Assembly (NCBI GenBank): GCA_963921355.3
Contig: OZ001190.1
Span: 4,932,223 to 4,996,222, forward strand
Source: CAWUEZ02 sp963921355
GTDB lineage: Bacteria > Pseudomonadota > Alphaproteobacteria > Thalassobaculales > Thalassobaculaceae
DNA length: 64,000 bases
Direction of reading: 5' to 3'
Shown here in pieces: positions 44,550 to 51,800 of the stretch. How positions within the stretch are numbered: position 1 is the first letter of the stretch; each line of letters begins with the position of its first letter. The notes beneath the pieces are model-generated. The model did not search any database and had not been told where the DNA came from. It saw nothing but the letters and a program-made list of their open reading frames with translations. A program made the position numbers and the translations under genes.

Positions 44550-44832
44550 GCGGGTCGCGCGATCCCTGTGCTCCGCAGACATTGGCGGAAACGGGACGCC
44601 CTTTTCAGACGACGAGGCCCCTGCTTGGTGGCGGAGATATCGATACCGCTACATGAAGCTAGCCGAATGCGCCGTCCGCAACATGCGAGAGCCGACAGTT
44701 GAGATGGCCCAAGCTGGCGAGACCTTAGCTGCGAACGGCGGCGACCCCAACGAAGTGTGGTCTGAAATGGTCGGCGTCGCGCTCGGTCGGATGCCGAACA
44801 CCGGAGGTGGAGATGCGAAAAAAGCTGATTGA
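44536..44832 (+). CDS. Small phage ORF, 98 residues
   Basis: It starts at ATG 44536 after GGAGGACACCA. The first part, MVERVARSLCSAD, resembles phage proteins that begin with MVERVA and carry WRRYRYRYMKLAECAVRNMR. It ends in GRMPNTGGGDAKKAD, encoded by a junction repeat. Function unknown. Confidence 0.6.
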   Translation: MEMVERVARSLCSADIGGNGTPFSDDEAPAWWRRYRYRYMKLAECAVRNMREPTVEMAQAGETLAANGGDPNEVWSEMVGVALGRMPNTGGGDAKKAD

Positions 44833-45091
44833 TCGGATTGAAGCCGAGTTCGACCGGCGGTGCGTCGACACCATGCAGTATCACAAGCTGCTGAAGTGCC
44901 TGTGGCCAGACTGGAGGTCACACAACCGTCCGAACCGGGGCGGTCCCCCAGGGTGCGCGATGGCACTCAGTAGGTGCATCCGAGAGAACAGAGTGCACAT
45001 CGACTACCAAGGCGGATCGGTGATGGCCTCAATCGTCTATCGCCCCAGCCTGACCCGTCGGATGGCGAACACCGGAGACAGCGATGCATGA
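44813..45091 (+). CDS. Small phage ORF, 92 residues
   Basis: It starts at ATG 44813 with GGAGG six bases upstream; an in-frame GTG at 44807 is less likely. The N-terminus is helical (KLIDRIEAEFDRRCVD), with three cysteines in the middle. It ends RRMANTGDSDA, encoded by the next junction repeat, overlapping the following ATG. Confidence 0.6.
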   Translation: MRKKLIDRIEAEFDRRCVDTMQYHKLLKCLWPDWRSHNRPNRGGPPGCAMALSRCIRENRVHIDYQGGSVMASIVYRPSLTRRMANTGDSDA

Positions 45092-45326
45092 GCCTTTTGA
45101 AGGTCCAGATTTCGAGGTGATCCGAGAGACCATTGTCATCACGCGCAAGCCTTGGACTTGCTCCGCCTGCAAACACCCGATGCCAGCCGGAACCAAAGCC
45201 CGCGTTGTCGTCTTCACAGAAGACGGCGTGTTCGAGGCGCAGAAGGAATGCCCGGACTTGGTGGGCGGGTGCGCCAAGGATTTAGCGCGCGAGGCCGGTC
45301 GGATGGCGGAGGGTGACGATGGTTGA
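45084..45326 (+). CDS. Small phage protein with zinc-ribbon-like cysteines
   Basis: An 80-residue protein with C-x2-C (WTCSACKHPM) and further cysteines at KECPDLVGGC, so a small zinc-binding fold is likely. It starts at ATG 45084, after GGAGACAGCG of a junction repeat. It ends GRMAEGDDG, encoded by the next repeat. Function unknown. Confidence 0.65.
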   Translation: MHEPFEGPDFEVIRETIVITRKPWTCSACKHPMPAGTKARVVVFTEDGVFEAQKECPDLVGGCAKDLAREAGRMAEGDDG

Positions 45327-45503
45327 GCGACTTCGCATAGCGCGCGGGTTTGATTTCTCCGGCGTGCGGTCATCGCGGTCGGTCATGATGGGCTCTTACC
45401 ACGCGGGACGCGGCAAATCACGAACGCGGCGCTTGCACCGCCGGAACGGCTCTGGCATGTATGCGCCGCTTTCGGACCCGCGCCTTCCGGCGCCCGACGC
45501 ATT

Positions 45504-45513
<10 letters not shown>
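45319..45513 (+). CDS. Small phage ORF running into tRNA-Thr
   Basis: A 64-residue basic ORF from ATG 45319 after GGAGGGTGACG of a junction repeat, starting MVERLRIARGFDF. Its stop codon (TAG, 45511-45513) lies inside the tRNA-Thr gene, so its 3' end must have been created where the tRNA joined the array. Function unknown. Confidence 0.5.
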
Positions 45514-45578
<65 letters not shown>

Positions 45579-45580
45579 TA

Positions 45581-45593
45581 TTTCAAGGACTTA
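45581..45593 (+). repeat. TTTCAAGGACTTA motif after tRNA-Thr (att-like)
   Basis: One mismatch from the 13-mer at 43278-43290 and at nearly the same distance from its tRNA. See that entry. Confidence 0.5.
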
Positions 45594-45635
45594 CAGCGCT
45601 GGAGCTTACGTTCGTCGTCGAGAAAGGGCGAGAAC

Positions 45636-46067
45636 GTGAAGCGAACATCCGACACAATCCGTGGAAAATCCGTGGACTCGTTCTGCGGACGTGCGCCCGC
45701 CGCTTACCCCCTGACTGGTAATCCGGCGCCAATCCCGACAGTCCAGACACTTACCCGGAAACCAACCGCCCTGCGCGACGAGACTCTGTTCGAGCGGTTC
45801 GAGCAGGCCGCTATCAGCGGCGAGCGGTGCCCGACCATGGGCCAGCTAAGGGACGAGGGTTACGTCGATAGCTCGAAGTCGGCGCAGCGTCTGGCTGACA
45901 GCGGCGCGATCCGGATCGAGGTGTACGCCCGGAACTATCGGGTGATCGAGATCAAGCTCGGCCCACATGAGGGACGCCGGACCGCTCCGCCGCCGAACGA
46001 GTGGCATGAGCCCTACTACGTCCGCGAAGCCGGTATGAAGGTCGACCGGCGATGGGATGGCTCGTGA
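45636..46067 (+). CDS. Phage-region hypothetical protein
   Basis: A 143-residue frame starting at GTG 45636. From about residue 30 the sequence is more protein-like: QTLTRKPTALRDETLFERFE, then CPTMGQLRDEGYVDSSKSAQ and LADSGAIRIEVYARNYRVIE, a possible winged-helix DNA-binding fold. A paralogous 5' fragment sits at 43899. The first 30 residues may not be translated. Confidence 0.6.
   Translation: MKRTSDTIRGKSVDSFCGRAPAAYPLTGNPAPIPTVQTLTRKPTALRDETLFERFEQAAISGERCPTMGQLRDEGYVDSSKSAQRLADSGAIRIEVYARNYRVIEIKLGPHEGRRTAPPPNEWHEPYYVREAGMKVDRRWDGS
45725..45767 (+). repeat. 43-bp direct repeat, copy 2
   Basis: GGCGCCAATCC (45725-45735) and CCAGACACTTACCCGGAAAC (from 45743), with the same spacing as in copy 1 at 43904-43946. 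Here it lies inside the coding sequence of the 45636 ORF. Confidence 0.85.
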
Positions 46068-46308
46068 TTAGACGAACGAAATAGCGTGTCGCGGCATGGT
46101 CGATCCACTCCCTGTATTCCGCCGCTTCGGCCGGCGAGGCCTTCACACTCTCCAACTCGCCGATCTGGGTACAGCCACTCGCCATCGCGCTGTCGATCGA
46201 CGATCGGCAACTGGCGACCGAGATCGAGGGGCTTTCGTGAGAACGCCGACTGATTCGCAGAGGGAGTCACCGCGCACTCCGCAACAATGTTGCGCGGATA
46301 CTACCGGC

Positions 46309-46578
46309 CTAATCCGTGTCGAACTTTGGAGAGGATGGAAACGGCGACCGAAGCCCCAAGCGGCGATCGAATCGTGCGATCGTACTCGGGGCCAACCGCT
46401 CCATTTGATCGGTTCCGCAGTCTATGAAGTAGCGCCCGCTCGGCGCCTCGACACGGGTTCCGGTAACCATCTCCCCGTTCGGGATCACCTGAAACCCTGT
46501 CTTCACATCGCACCCCTGGTCGCGAGCCCACGCCAGGTAGTCACATAGTTTGGGCGCTTCTCCGAACGGCGCACTCAT
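46309..46578 (-). CDS. Hypothetical protein paired with a HicB-like gene
   Basis: An 89-residue protein, 9 bases downstream of the HicB-like gene. The pattern DYLAWARDQGCDVKTGF, then PSGRYFIDCG and LAPSTIARFDRRLGL, follows the alpha-beta-beta-beta-alpha order of HicA-type small toxins, but the GSH catalytic motif is missing. It is best called an unknown partner. The ATG at 46578 is clear. Confidence 0.6.
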   Translation of the reverse strand: MSAPFGEAPKLCDYLAWARDQGCDVKTGFQVIPNGEMVTGTRVEAPSGRYFIDCGTDQMERLAPSTIARFDRRLGLRSPFPSSPKFDTD

Positions 46579-46587
46579 GCTCCCACA

Positions 46588-46896
46588 TCACGCAACCAAA
46601 GCCATCTCGACATCGACCACCCCGGTACGTTGTGTTTTGGGTTCGAATCTTCCAGGCGAGCCGTTCCACATTTTGTTAAAGTGCTCCGGCGCCGGGTCGA
46701 TACCTTCAAACGGCTCGACCTGTCGTTCCATAGATTCCTGCAGTTCCCCGGCAAGCACTGCCGAGAAGCGACGATGCAATTGATCGAGATTCGGCGCCTG
46801 AGCACCGATATCGTAGTCGACGCACTGAGCCAGCCACACGCCGTCCTCCTGGAAAAGGACTACCCGTAGTGTGATCTTGTCATCGTGTCGCATCAT
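46588..46896 (-). CDS. HicB-like antitoxin-family protein
   Basis: A 102-residue protein with the HicB partial RNase-H-like fold: LRVVLFQEDGVWLAQCVDYD, followed by QLHRRFSAVLAGELQESMER. It lacks an obvious C-terminal DNA-binding domain. It starts at ATG 46896 (or 46893) after GGAGAACAAG. With the downstream ORF it may form a toxin-antitoxin-like unit. A small palindrome lies 80 bases upstream. Confidence 0.75.
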   Translation of the reverse strand: MMRHDDKITLRVVLFQEDGVWLAQCVDYDIGAQAPNLDQLHRRFSAVLAGELQESMERQVEPFEGIDPAPEHFNKMWNGSPGRFEPKTQRTGVVDVEMALVA

Positions 46897-47183
46897 CTTG
46901 TTCTCCGACGGTAAATTCCCACGGAACAGATCTCGTATTTACATGCAACTCAGGTGCCATCGTCAACAAGGGGTACTGCGAAATCGTTACCGCAGTTTCG
47001 CAACACCACATCCGCCTGTGTCCCATAAAGCCCCTCACGGTGTTGTCAAGCGTGACAGCCCAATGTTACCACAAATGCGCGAATCCCCCTGTCAGGGTCC
47101 GGGAGATTTCGTGCCGCCAGCCGGACGGCGGCGATGGTGGCTTCAGGATCGAGACAATCCCGCAGGTCGTGAAGGATCGAGCC
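46897..47183. other. Non-coding control-like region
   Basis: About 290 bases with no convincing gene, between the HicB-like gene (minus) and the tiny plus-strand ORFs. It is less GC-rich than the host half, and its left part holds the palindrome at 46977-47002. Promoters for both flanks are likely here, but I cannot place them. Confidence 0.4.
46977..47002. promoter_or_regulatory. TGCGAAA...TTTCGCA palindrome, operator candidate
   Basis: TGCGAAA at 46977-46983 and TTTCGCA at 46996-47002 are inverted repeats with a 12-base spacer, upstream of the HicB-like gene. Autoregulation by the encoded pair would be typical of toxin-antitoxin units. Evidence is symmetry and position only. Confidence 0.35.
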
Positions 47184-47342
47184 ATGCTGACGCGCGAGAT
47201 CGACGGCCAGCAGATCATCGTCTGGCAGGGAGACCGGATCCGGTTGTTCCAGGATCCGCGCAGTCTGGCCGGCCGATGGCCAAGAAGCCGGACAGAGAGT
47301 AGGGGGCGTGGGCCGAGGGGAGAGTCTTCCGGGCGGGGATGA
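47184..47342 (+). CDS. Tiny phage ORF, 52 residues
   Basis: It starts at ATG 47184 with GAAGGA nine bases upstream. The first half, REIDGQQIIVWQGDRIRLFQ, looks like a short beta-rich domain; the C-terminal half is Arg/Gly-rich. Its TGA overlaps the next ATG (ATGA), the usual form in this phage region. Function unknown. Confidence 0.4.
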   Translation: MLTREIDGQQIIVWQGDRIRLFQDPRSLAGRWPRSRTESRGRGPRGESSGRG

Positions 47343-47473
47343 AGCGGGAGCCCGTGTTCGAGAAGTGCCGGGGGCTGGTGATCGAGGGAGATCAGCGGAA
47401 CATCTGGAGATACACGTCGCTACGGCTACCGCGGCCGGACGGGATGACGCTGAACATCACAGCTCGGGTGTAA
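47339..47473 (+). CDS. Tiny phage ORF, 44 residues
   Basis: It starts at ATG 47339, overlapping the upstream stop, and ends in TAA at 47471. The middle, VFEKCRGLVIEGDQRNIWRY, and the end PRPDGMTLNITARV are protein-like. No family is known to me. It lies just upstream of the AT-rich leader of the Abi gene. Confidence 0.4.
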   Translation: MKREPVFEKCRGLVIEGDQRNIWRYTSLRLPRPDGMTLNITARV

Positions 47474-47522
47474 CACCGAGGGGACGCTGCTCGCCCTGGT
47501 TACGCGACCCCAAACTTAGTAA

Positions 47523-47631
47523 TTGTATTCAAACGAATTAGACACAAAATGAATGGCCCCGGCCGCGTGCTGAGCAGAGGCGGTACCGGGGCTTACGAGG
47601 TCAATCTGGTAGCAAATTCGCATTTAATCAA
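47523..47631 (+). ncRNA. Candidate structured RNA in the leader of the Abi gene
   Basis: The 158-base gap before the Abi gene holds a strong hairpin: GCCCCGG (47556-47562) pairs with CCGGGGC (47586-47592), and CCGC (47563-47566) with GCGG (47580-47583), giving 11 pairs, a two-base bulge and a 13-base loop. An AT-rich stretch with TTGTAT (47523-47528) precedes it and may be a promoter. Weinberg and colleagues described an abiF RNA motif upstream of Abi-type genes, and AbiF proteins have been reported to pair with RNA antitoxins. Whether this leader matches that motif I cannot test. Confidence 0.4.
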
Positions 47632-48333
47632 GTGGATTATCAGTACACAGACAGCCAGATTGATGCCCTCACCGCAACAATCTCTCCGGATCGCCTAGCT
47701 CGATATATCTCCGAGTGTGACGGGAATCGCGTGGCCGCCATGCGCCGCTACGTGCTGAACACAACAGCTAGTGAAGCCTTCTACACCCGGCTACAAGGGA
47801 TTGAGGTCGCCCTTCGCAACGCCCTGCACACTGAGGCGACCAAACTGCATGGTGAAGAATGGTACCTTCCGTCCGTAGCAGTTCTGCAACACCCGGCCAC
47901 CGAAATGGTCCAATCGGCCCATCAGTCATTGGTCAATGATGGGAAGGCGCCCAACCCCGGCCGAATGCTGGCGGAACTGAACTTCGGCTTCTGGGTAACT
48001 ATCCTGGGCCCAAAGTACGAGACAAGCCTCTGGCGGCCCTACTTAAGGCGGGCTTTTCCAAACCGCCCGAAGGGTACCGAGCGGAAGGACATCCAGAAGA
48101 CGCTCAACGCCATCCGGCGCCTGCGAAATCGAATCGCACACCACGAGCCGATCCTTGAGAGAAATCTCAAGTCCGACTACTTGGCGGTGATCAAGGTCTT
48201 GGGTTGGATTTGCCCTGACACAGCAACCTGGGTGAACCACCACAGCCAAACGGCGGGGGTCATCCGGAAGCTAAATGGTCAGGCGGCACCCATCTCTGCC
48301 GCCCTTGCCAGCGCAAAGCCCCTGGACGCATAG
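47632..48333 (+). CDS. Abi-family (Abi_2/AbiD-AbiF-like) HEPN protein, phage defence candidate
   Basis: A 233-residue protein of the Abi_2 family of abortive-infection genes. The C-terminal RNase-type HEPN motif RNRIAHHEPI puts R165/N166 and H170 in place, and an earlier RNALH (62-66) could be a second such motif. LNFGFWVTILGPKYETSLW is typical of the family. It starts with GTG at 47632. It lies on the plus strand, convergent with the late operon, with its 3' end overlapping the last late gene by 55 bases. It probably protects the lysogen against other phages. Confidence 0.8.
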   Translation: MDYQYTDSQIDALTATISPDRLARYISECDGNRVAAMRRYVLNTTASEAFYTRLQGIEVALRNALHTEATKLHGEEWYLPSVAVLQHPATEMVQSAHQSLVNDGKAPNPGRMLAELNFGFWVTILGPKYETSLWRPYLRRAFPNRPKGTERKDIQKTLNAIRRLRNRIAHHEPILERNLKSDYLAVIKVLGWICPDTATWVNHHSQTAGVIRKLNGQAAPISAALASAKPLDA

Positions 48334-48914
48334 CCCAGCAGCCGGGGTGTGCCGTGCATCTCGCCACCCCGATACCATTCGATCGCGGGCTCCAACCTCT
48401 CCGGCCGAAACCGCATCCCCAGGCCAGGGATCTCCGGCTTCACCATGAAGACGAAGTGCGGTGCGTCCCAACGCTGGACACCGATCCACCGACCGATCAG
48501 AGGCAGAAGCCAGACCAGCAGATTGGACGCCTCAGTCTTCCGCAGTGACGGCGCCACGAGGATACCACCGGAGAACACGGCCATATCCTGGATGCCGTCG
48601 CAAATCGCCCTGGCGGGTTCGCAGACACGCCAACTTTCCCTGTCCGTCGGATACCACCCCTCCTCCTCGATGTGGCTCGTCAGGGTGTCCGCGAGGACGA
48701 TGGGATAGGCGCTGTAGGTCGCGACTGGCTTGCCGTCCTTCCGGGCCTCGATCCAGAAACCGTCCGGGGACACCTCCGGGGTGAAACCCTGGAAGATCGG
48801 CTGGCCGCCGCGGTCCATGTTAAGATCCGCCAGGGAGTCGAAGCCATCGTGAAGGACCAGATCGAGCCCTTGTTGCCTCGCAAGGACTTTGGCGCGTGGC
48901 AAGATCTCAGGCAT
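48279..48914 (-). CDS. Phage hypothetical protein, last gene of the late operon
   Basis: A 211-residue protein from ATG 48914, which overlaps the DUF1353 stop by 8 bases. It is alpha/beta with several Trp pairs and a block FWIEARKDGKPVATYSAYPI that recalls GNAT-type folds, but no acetyl-CoA loop is evident. Function unknown. Its 3' end overlaps the Abi gene on the other strand. Confidence 0.7.
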   Translation of the reverse strand: MPEILPRAKVLARQQGLDLVLHDGFDSLADLNMDRGGQPIFQGFTPEVSPDGFWIEARKDGKPVATYSAYPIVLADTLTSHIEEEGWYPTDRESWRVCEPARAICDGIQDMAVFSGGILVAPSLRKTEASNLLVWLLPLIGRWIGVQRWDAPHFVFMVKPEIPGLGMRFRPERLEPAIEWYRGGEMHGTPRLLGYASRGFALARAAEMGAA

Positions 48915-49284
48915 TGCGGAACGACCGCCCGCCACCGATCCGCACAGCGGCCCACATGACCAGTCGCTTGGCCTCGCGGACACCTCGACGCTTCAGCGCC
49001 TCCAAAAAGACGGCGTCCGCATCCTTGCGGGTTACGTCGGGGAACTCCTCCTCACTCGCCTTCACGTAAAGGAAGTCGTGCACCAGAGCGGGCTTGGTGT
49101 GGTCTCCGTCCCGGCTGACATACCAGCGGGCGAACCAGGGGACAGACGCGAGGTCCGTCTCAAACCCCACCGGCACCGTGATCCACTTCCCAAGCCGGGT
49201 GGAGTGATAGCGGAAGCGCTCGACGACCTCCCATTTCTTGCCGTTCAGCTTTCGGAGCACCAACTCATCCGGAAAGCGCTCCAT
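48907..49284 (-). CDS. Phage DUF1353 protein
   Basis: A 125-residue protein with the DUF1353 signature: ITVPVGFETDLASVPWFARW, ALVHDFLYVK and a DADAVFLEALKRRGV helix. The family occurs in many tailed phages, often near lysis or tail genes, and has no known activity. One base separates it from the lipoprotein gene. Confidence 0.88.
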   Translation of the reverse strand: MERFPDELVLRKLNGKKWEVVERFRYHSTRLGKWITVPVGFETDLASVPWFARWYVSRDGDHTKPALVHDFLYVKASEEEFPDVTRKDADAVFLEALKRRGVREAKRLVMWAAVRIGGGRSFRNA

Positions 49285-49285
49285 G

Positions 49286-49492
49286 TCATTCTTCCGGAGC
49301 TTGGCAGTAGATCACCTGTTCACCGGCCGCCGCCCAATCTCGGATTGCCTGCTTACCGCCCTCGGTGATGCCGATGCAGTAAGCGGAGCGCGCAATTGCG
49401 GCACCACCCGCCGCAGCCTGAAGGACCACGGGAACACCCGCGCACGCGGAAAGACCCGCTGCCAGCGCGACAGCGGCCAAAGCCTTCTTCAT
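49286..49492 (-). CDS. Small lipoprotein, outer-spanin (Rz1-like) candidate
   Basis: A 68-residue precursor with a lipoprotein signal peptide (KKALAAVALAAGLSACAG, lipid cysteine C17). It lies next to the M15 endolysin, where phages often encode spanins. It is not Pro-rich as Rz1 usually is, so the role is uncertain. Confidence 0.6.
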   Translation of the reverse strand: MKKALAAVALAAGLSACAGVPVVLQAAAGGAAIARSAYCIGITEGGKQAIRDWAAAGEQVIYCQAPEE

Positions 49493-49502
49493 GATTGCCT
49501 CG

Positions 49503-50054
49503 TTATTTGCCGTGGAAGAGAAGCGGCGACTTGCCGAAGTCAGACCGCCGATCGAGGTGGACGAAGGTCGGGTAGACGCCGACCGCCCAATTCGTGGAAA
49601 GCGCCATTCGAACGAGAACGGCCCGGTAGCTGTCGTCGGGAACGTGGATGTCGATGGCGCACGTCCCGTGGGACAGGTTGCCCTCGGTCAAGTGGTAAGA
49701 CATGAGCCCCCCACCGACCGCCTTGTTATGTGCCGGGGTGCGGCAGCACGAGTTGACCCGCATCGGTCGACCGAACGACAAGCGCAGGTTCAGAAGCTCG
49801 TTATCAAAGCCCTTGGCAAGCTTGACCGTGCCGTCATCTCGCGACGCGAGTTCGTCATGCGAAAACAGTACGTCGTCCGTCACCGGGTGGCGGATTTCCA
49901 TTACCTGGCTCTCTGTCGTTTGGGGATTGGCGAAATAGTCGGAATGCGGGCTTGCGGGACCGAAAAATTCCCAACCTTCGGGCGGCTCTACGCCCTTTGG
50001 GATGTACCGGATTTCAACCTGCCGATGCTCCAGCATGGCGCGGAGGATGGTCAC
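49503..50054 (-). CDS. Peptidase M15-type endolysin
   Basis: A 183-residue protein with an M15-type (VanY/L-alanyl-D-glutamate peptidase-like) catalytic region: SCCRTPAHNKAVGG, SHGTCAIDIHV (zinc H129 and D135 likely), and YPTFVHLDRRS (H166). It should cut peptidoglycan stem peptides at lysis. The N-terminal 90 residues are extra and may bind the wall. Its start overlaps the metallophosphoesterase stop (ATGA). Confidence 0.82.
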   Translation of the reverse strand: MTILRAMLEHRQVEIRYIPKGVEPPEGWEFFGPASPHSDYFANPQTTESQVMEIRHPVTDDVLFSHDELASRDDGTVKLAKGFDNELLNLRLSFGRPMRVNSCCRTPAHNKAVGGGLMSYHLTEGNLSHGTCAIDIHVPDDSYRAVLVRMALSTNWAVGVYPTFVHLDRRSDFGKSPLLFHGK

Positions 50055-51148
50055 GCAGCCGCTTTGCGCCGCTTGAATGTCAGGTAGTCAGCCGCCTCGC
50101 GAGGATCGGAGAAGCACTGCACAAAGCCGCTCTCCGACACGCTGTCGGGGTCGATGACGGAGGTGATGCAGGCACCCTCCATCTGCGCTTCGTGCCCGAG
50201 GTGCTCGCCGTGCGTGTCGATGTACTTGTAGCCGCGAGCCCGCGCGAACCAGAACACAGCGTTGGTGTCCGGGTTCTCTTCCGCGTGGAGAGCCCAGTTG
50301 TGCTTGTGGCCGCAGATGTAGAGGTGCGCATGGTCGCGCAGCGAGGCCCGCTTGTTGCCGTGCGTCGGATTGAACCAACTATGCCCGGGGAAGTCGTGAG
50401 CGGCCCATATGCGCGCCTTGCGGCCGTTGGGGAAGGCGAGGCAGAACTTGGCCTGCCAGTCCTCCACCGGGGCGCCGCCGGTCTTGAACCACGTCAGCGG
50501 GTCATCCTTCCGGCTCTTGCTCCACATGTCGTGGTTGCCGCGCAGGATCAGCATCCAGTCGATGCCCATCTCTGCGATGAAGATCTCCGCCAGACGGACA
50601 GCACGGGACCGTGATTGGTTGGAGTGCGCGTAGAGCCGTTGAAGCCGTCCAACCCAGTTGTCCGTGGTATCACCGATGTTGGCCCCGTACATGCCGTCAG
50701 TGGCGGCGCAGATCTCGGCGTGCCCTTTCAACAGCGGCCAGTTGCAACCGTCGCTGTCGACGTGCGGATCACCAAACCACATCAGGCCGATTGGGCCGGG
50801 TGTGTGGACCTGAACGTCAAACCACTTCCGAGCCCGGTGTGCGCGGTGCTTCCGGTCGAACTGATCGCACATCAGCGCAACCAGGTCTTCGGTCGGTAGT
50901 TCGTCGTCGGGGAACTCGGGAAACGTCAGTTCCGTGGGCTGGTCTCGCAGATCCGGCCTGCACTCCGAGGCGGTGCTCTTCGGCACCTCCTTGAGGAAGC
51001 CCCGTTCCACCGCAACCTGCGCTCGGTGTCGCACAGTGGACTCGTTGACCTGGAGCTTGCGGGCGGCAGCAGACCGATTGCCCCCACACTCTTCCAGCAC
51101 CTTGACCGTGCGCCTGAGCGTCGCATCGGATACCGGCCTAGACGGCAT
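50051..51148 (-). CDS. HTH-metallophosphoesterase fusion protein
   Basis: A 365-residue protein. Residues 5-50 form a helix-turn-helix (TVKVLEECGGNRSAAARKLQ, then VNESTVRHR). The C-terminal part is a calcineurin-like phosphoesterase with all metal motifs: GDPHVDSDG (D127, H129), NIGDTTDN (D160), RGNHDMWS (N205, H206) and CGHKHNW (H281, H283). It probably cuts nucleic acid, and the HTH may recruit it to DNA. Many alphaproteobacterial phages have this protein near their lysis genes; its role is not established. Confidence 0.82.
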   Translation of the reverse strand: MPSRPVSDATLRRTVKVLEECGGNRSAAARKLQVNESTVRHRAQVAVERGFLKEVPKSTASECRPDLRDQPTELTFPEFPDDELPTEDLVALMCDQFDRKHRAHRARKWFDVQVHTPGPIGLMWFGDPHVDSDGCNWPLLKGHAEICAATDGMYGANIGDTTDNWVGRLQRLYAHSNQSRSRAVRLAEIFIAEMGIDWMLILRGNHDMWSKSRKDDPLTWFKTGGAPVEDWQAKFCLAFPNGRKARIWAAHDFPGHSWFNPTHGNKRASLRDHAHLYICGHKHNWALHAEENPDTNAVFWFARARGYKYIDTHGEHLGHEAQMEGACITSVIDPDSVSESGFVQCFSDPREAADYLTFKRRKAAA

Positions 51149-51173
51149 GATGTCTCCCCTACCTCAGCGGTCG

Positions 51174-51386
51174 TCAGCGGTGGATGCGGTCTATGACCCA
51201 GGCGCCCACTGCGCCCAAAGCCGTCAACACAGCGCCGATCTTCATCAGCACCACGAAGCCGCCGCGTCCCATGTTGAGGGCCGCTTTCAGTTCGGCGGTG
51301 TCACCACGGATGACGCGAATGTCGTCTCGGATGTCGACAATGGCCTGTTCAGCCTTGGCAAGCCGGTCGCGTTCTTCGGGCGTCAT
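51174..51386 (-). CDS. Holin-like protein, one membrane helix
   Basis: A 70-residue protein from ATG 51386, overlapping the upstream stop (ATGA). An N-terminal coiled coil (DRLAKAEQAIVDIRDDIRVI) is followed by a single membrane helix (GGFVVLMKIGAVLTALGAVG) and a basic end, the layout of XhlA-type or class III holin-like proteins. Position in the lysis set supports this. Confidence 0.65.
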   Translation of the reverse strand: MTPEERDRLAKAEQAIVDIRDDIRVIRGDTAELKAALNMGRGGFVVLMKIGAVLTALGAVGAWVIDRIHR

Positions 51387-51697
51387 GAGCGCTCGCCCTT
51401 GGGCTCGGGCTCGATATCGCGCCACGCTTGGCCGTGGGCAGGCATTCGGGAGCATCCGTCCTGCGGGCGTGTCTCGACGATGGACCACGACCCGGTGTCA
51501 GGATTTACGAAGACGACGATGGTCGTACCCGCAGCGGTCAACGACATGTGGCCGGGCTCTTCGCCGTGTGCCTTCAGGCCATCCTTGAAGGTCTGAAAGC
51601 TCGGGCACTGCTGCGCCTGCGCGGCGAACCCGAGAAGCAGGCACGGCACTGCAATCGCGACCAGCAATAGCCAGTCGCGGCGGTCGGACTTCCGCAT
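51383..51697 (-). CDS. Exported phage protein, unknown
   Basis: A 104-residue protein with an N-terminal signal or anchor (WLLLVAIAVPCLLLGFAAQA) and a short mature part with two cysteines. It precedes the holin-like gene with an ATGA overlap, so it may be part of the lysis set, for example as an inner spanin or antiholin. No clear homologue is known to me. Confidence 0.6.
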   Translation of the reverse strand: MRKSDRRDWLLLVAIAVPCLLLGFAAQAQQCPSFQTFKDGLKAHGEEPGHMSLTAAGTTIVVFVNPDTGSWSIVETRPQDGCSRMPAHGQAWRDIEPEPKGERS

Positions 51698-51800
51698 GGT
51701 GTCCCCCTATGTGTGAAACGGTTGGCGCTCCTCAGCGTCAGATAGCGGCTCGACTCATCCGAACTCCGGCCATCCTTCCCGTCAACCAACGGGGGAGATC

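Larger units (their letters stand above)
44258..45321 (+). repeat. Junction repeat of the small-ORF array (five copies plus one weak)
   Basis: The unit CGGTCGGATGGCGAACACCG, usually followed by GGAGG or GGAGGG and then a start codon, is found at 44258-44277 (truncated), 44341-44366, 44784-44815, 45055-45086 and 45296-45321; a weaker form is at 44524-44538. Except for the first, each copy encodes the last residues of one ORF (RMANTG-type tails) and also supplies the ribosome site and ATG of the next. It resembles the start-associated sequences known from cluster K mycobacteriophages. Confidence 0.88.

Noticed and set aside
46871..47302. 143-codon plus-strand ORF
   Set aside because: It starts antisense to the HicB-like gene, has biased composition and competes with the better ORF at 47184 in another frame.
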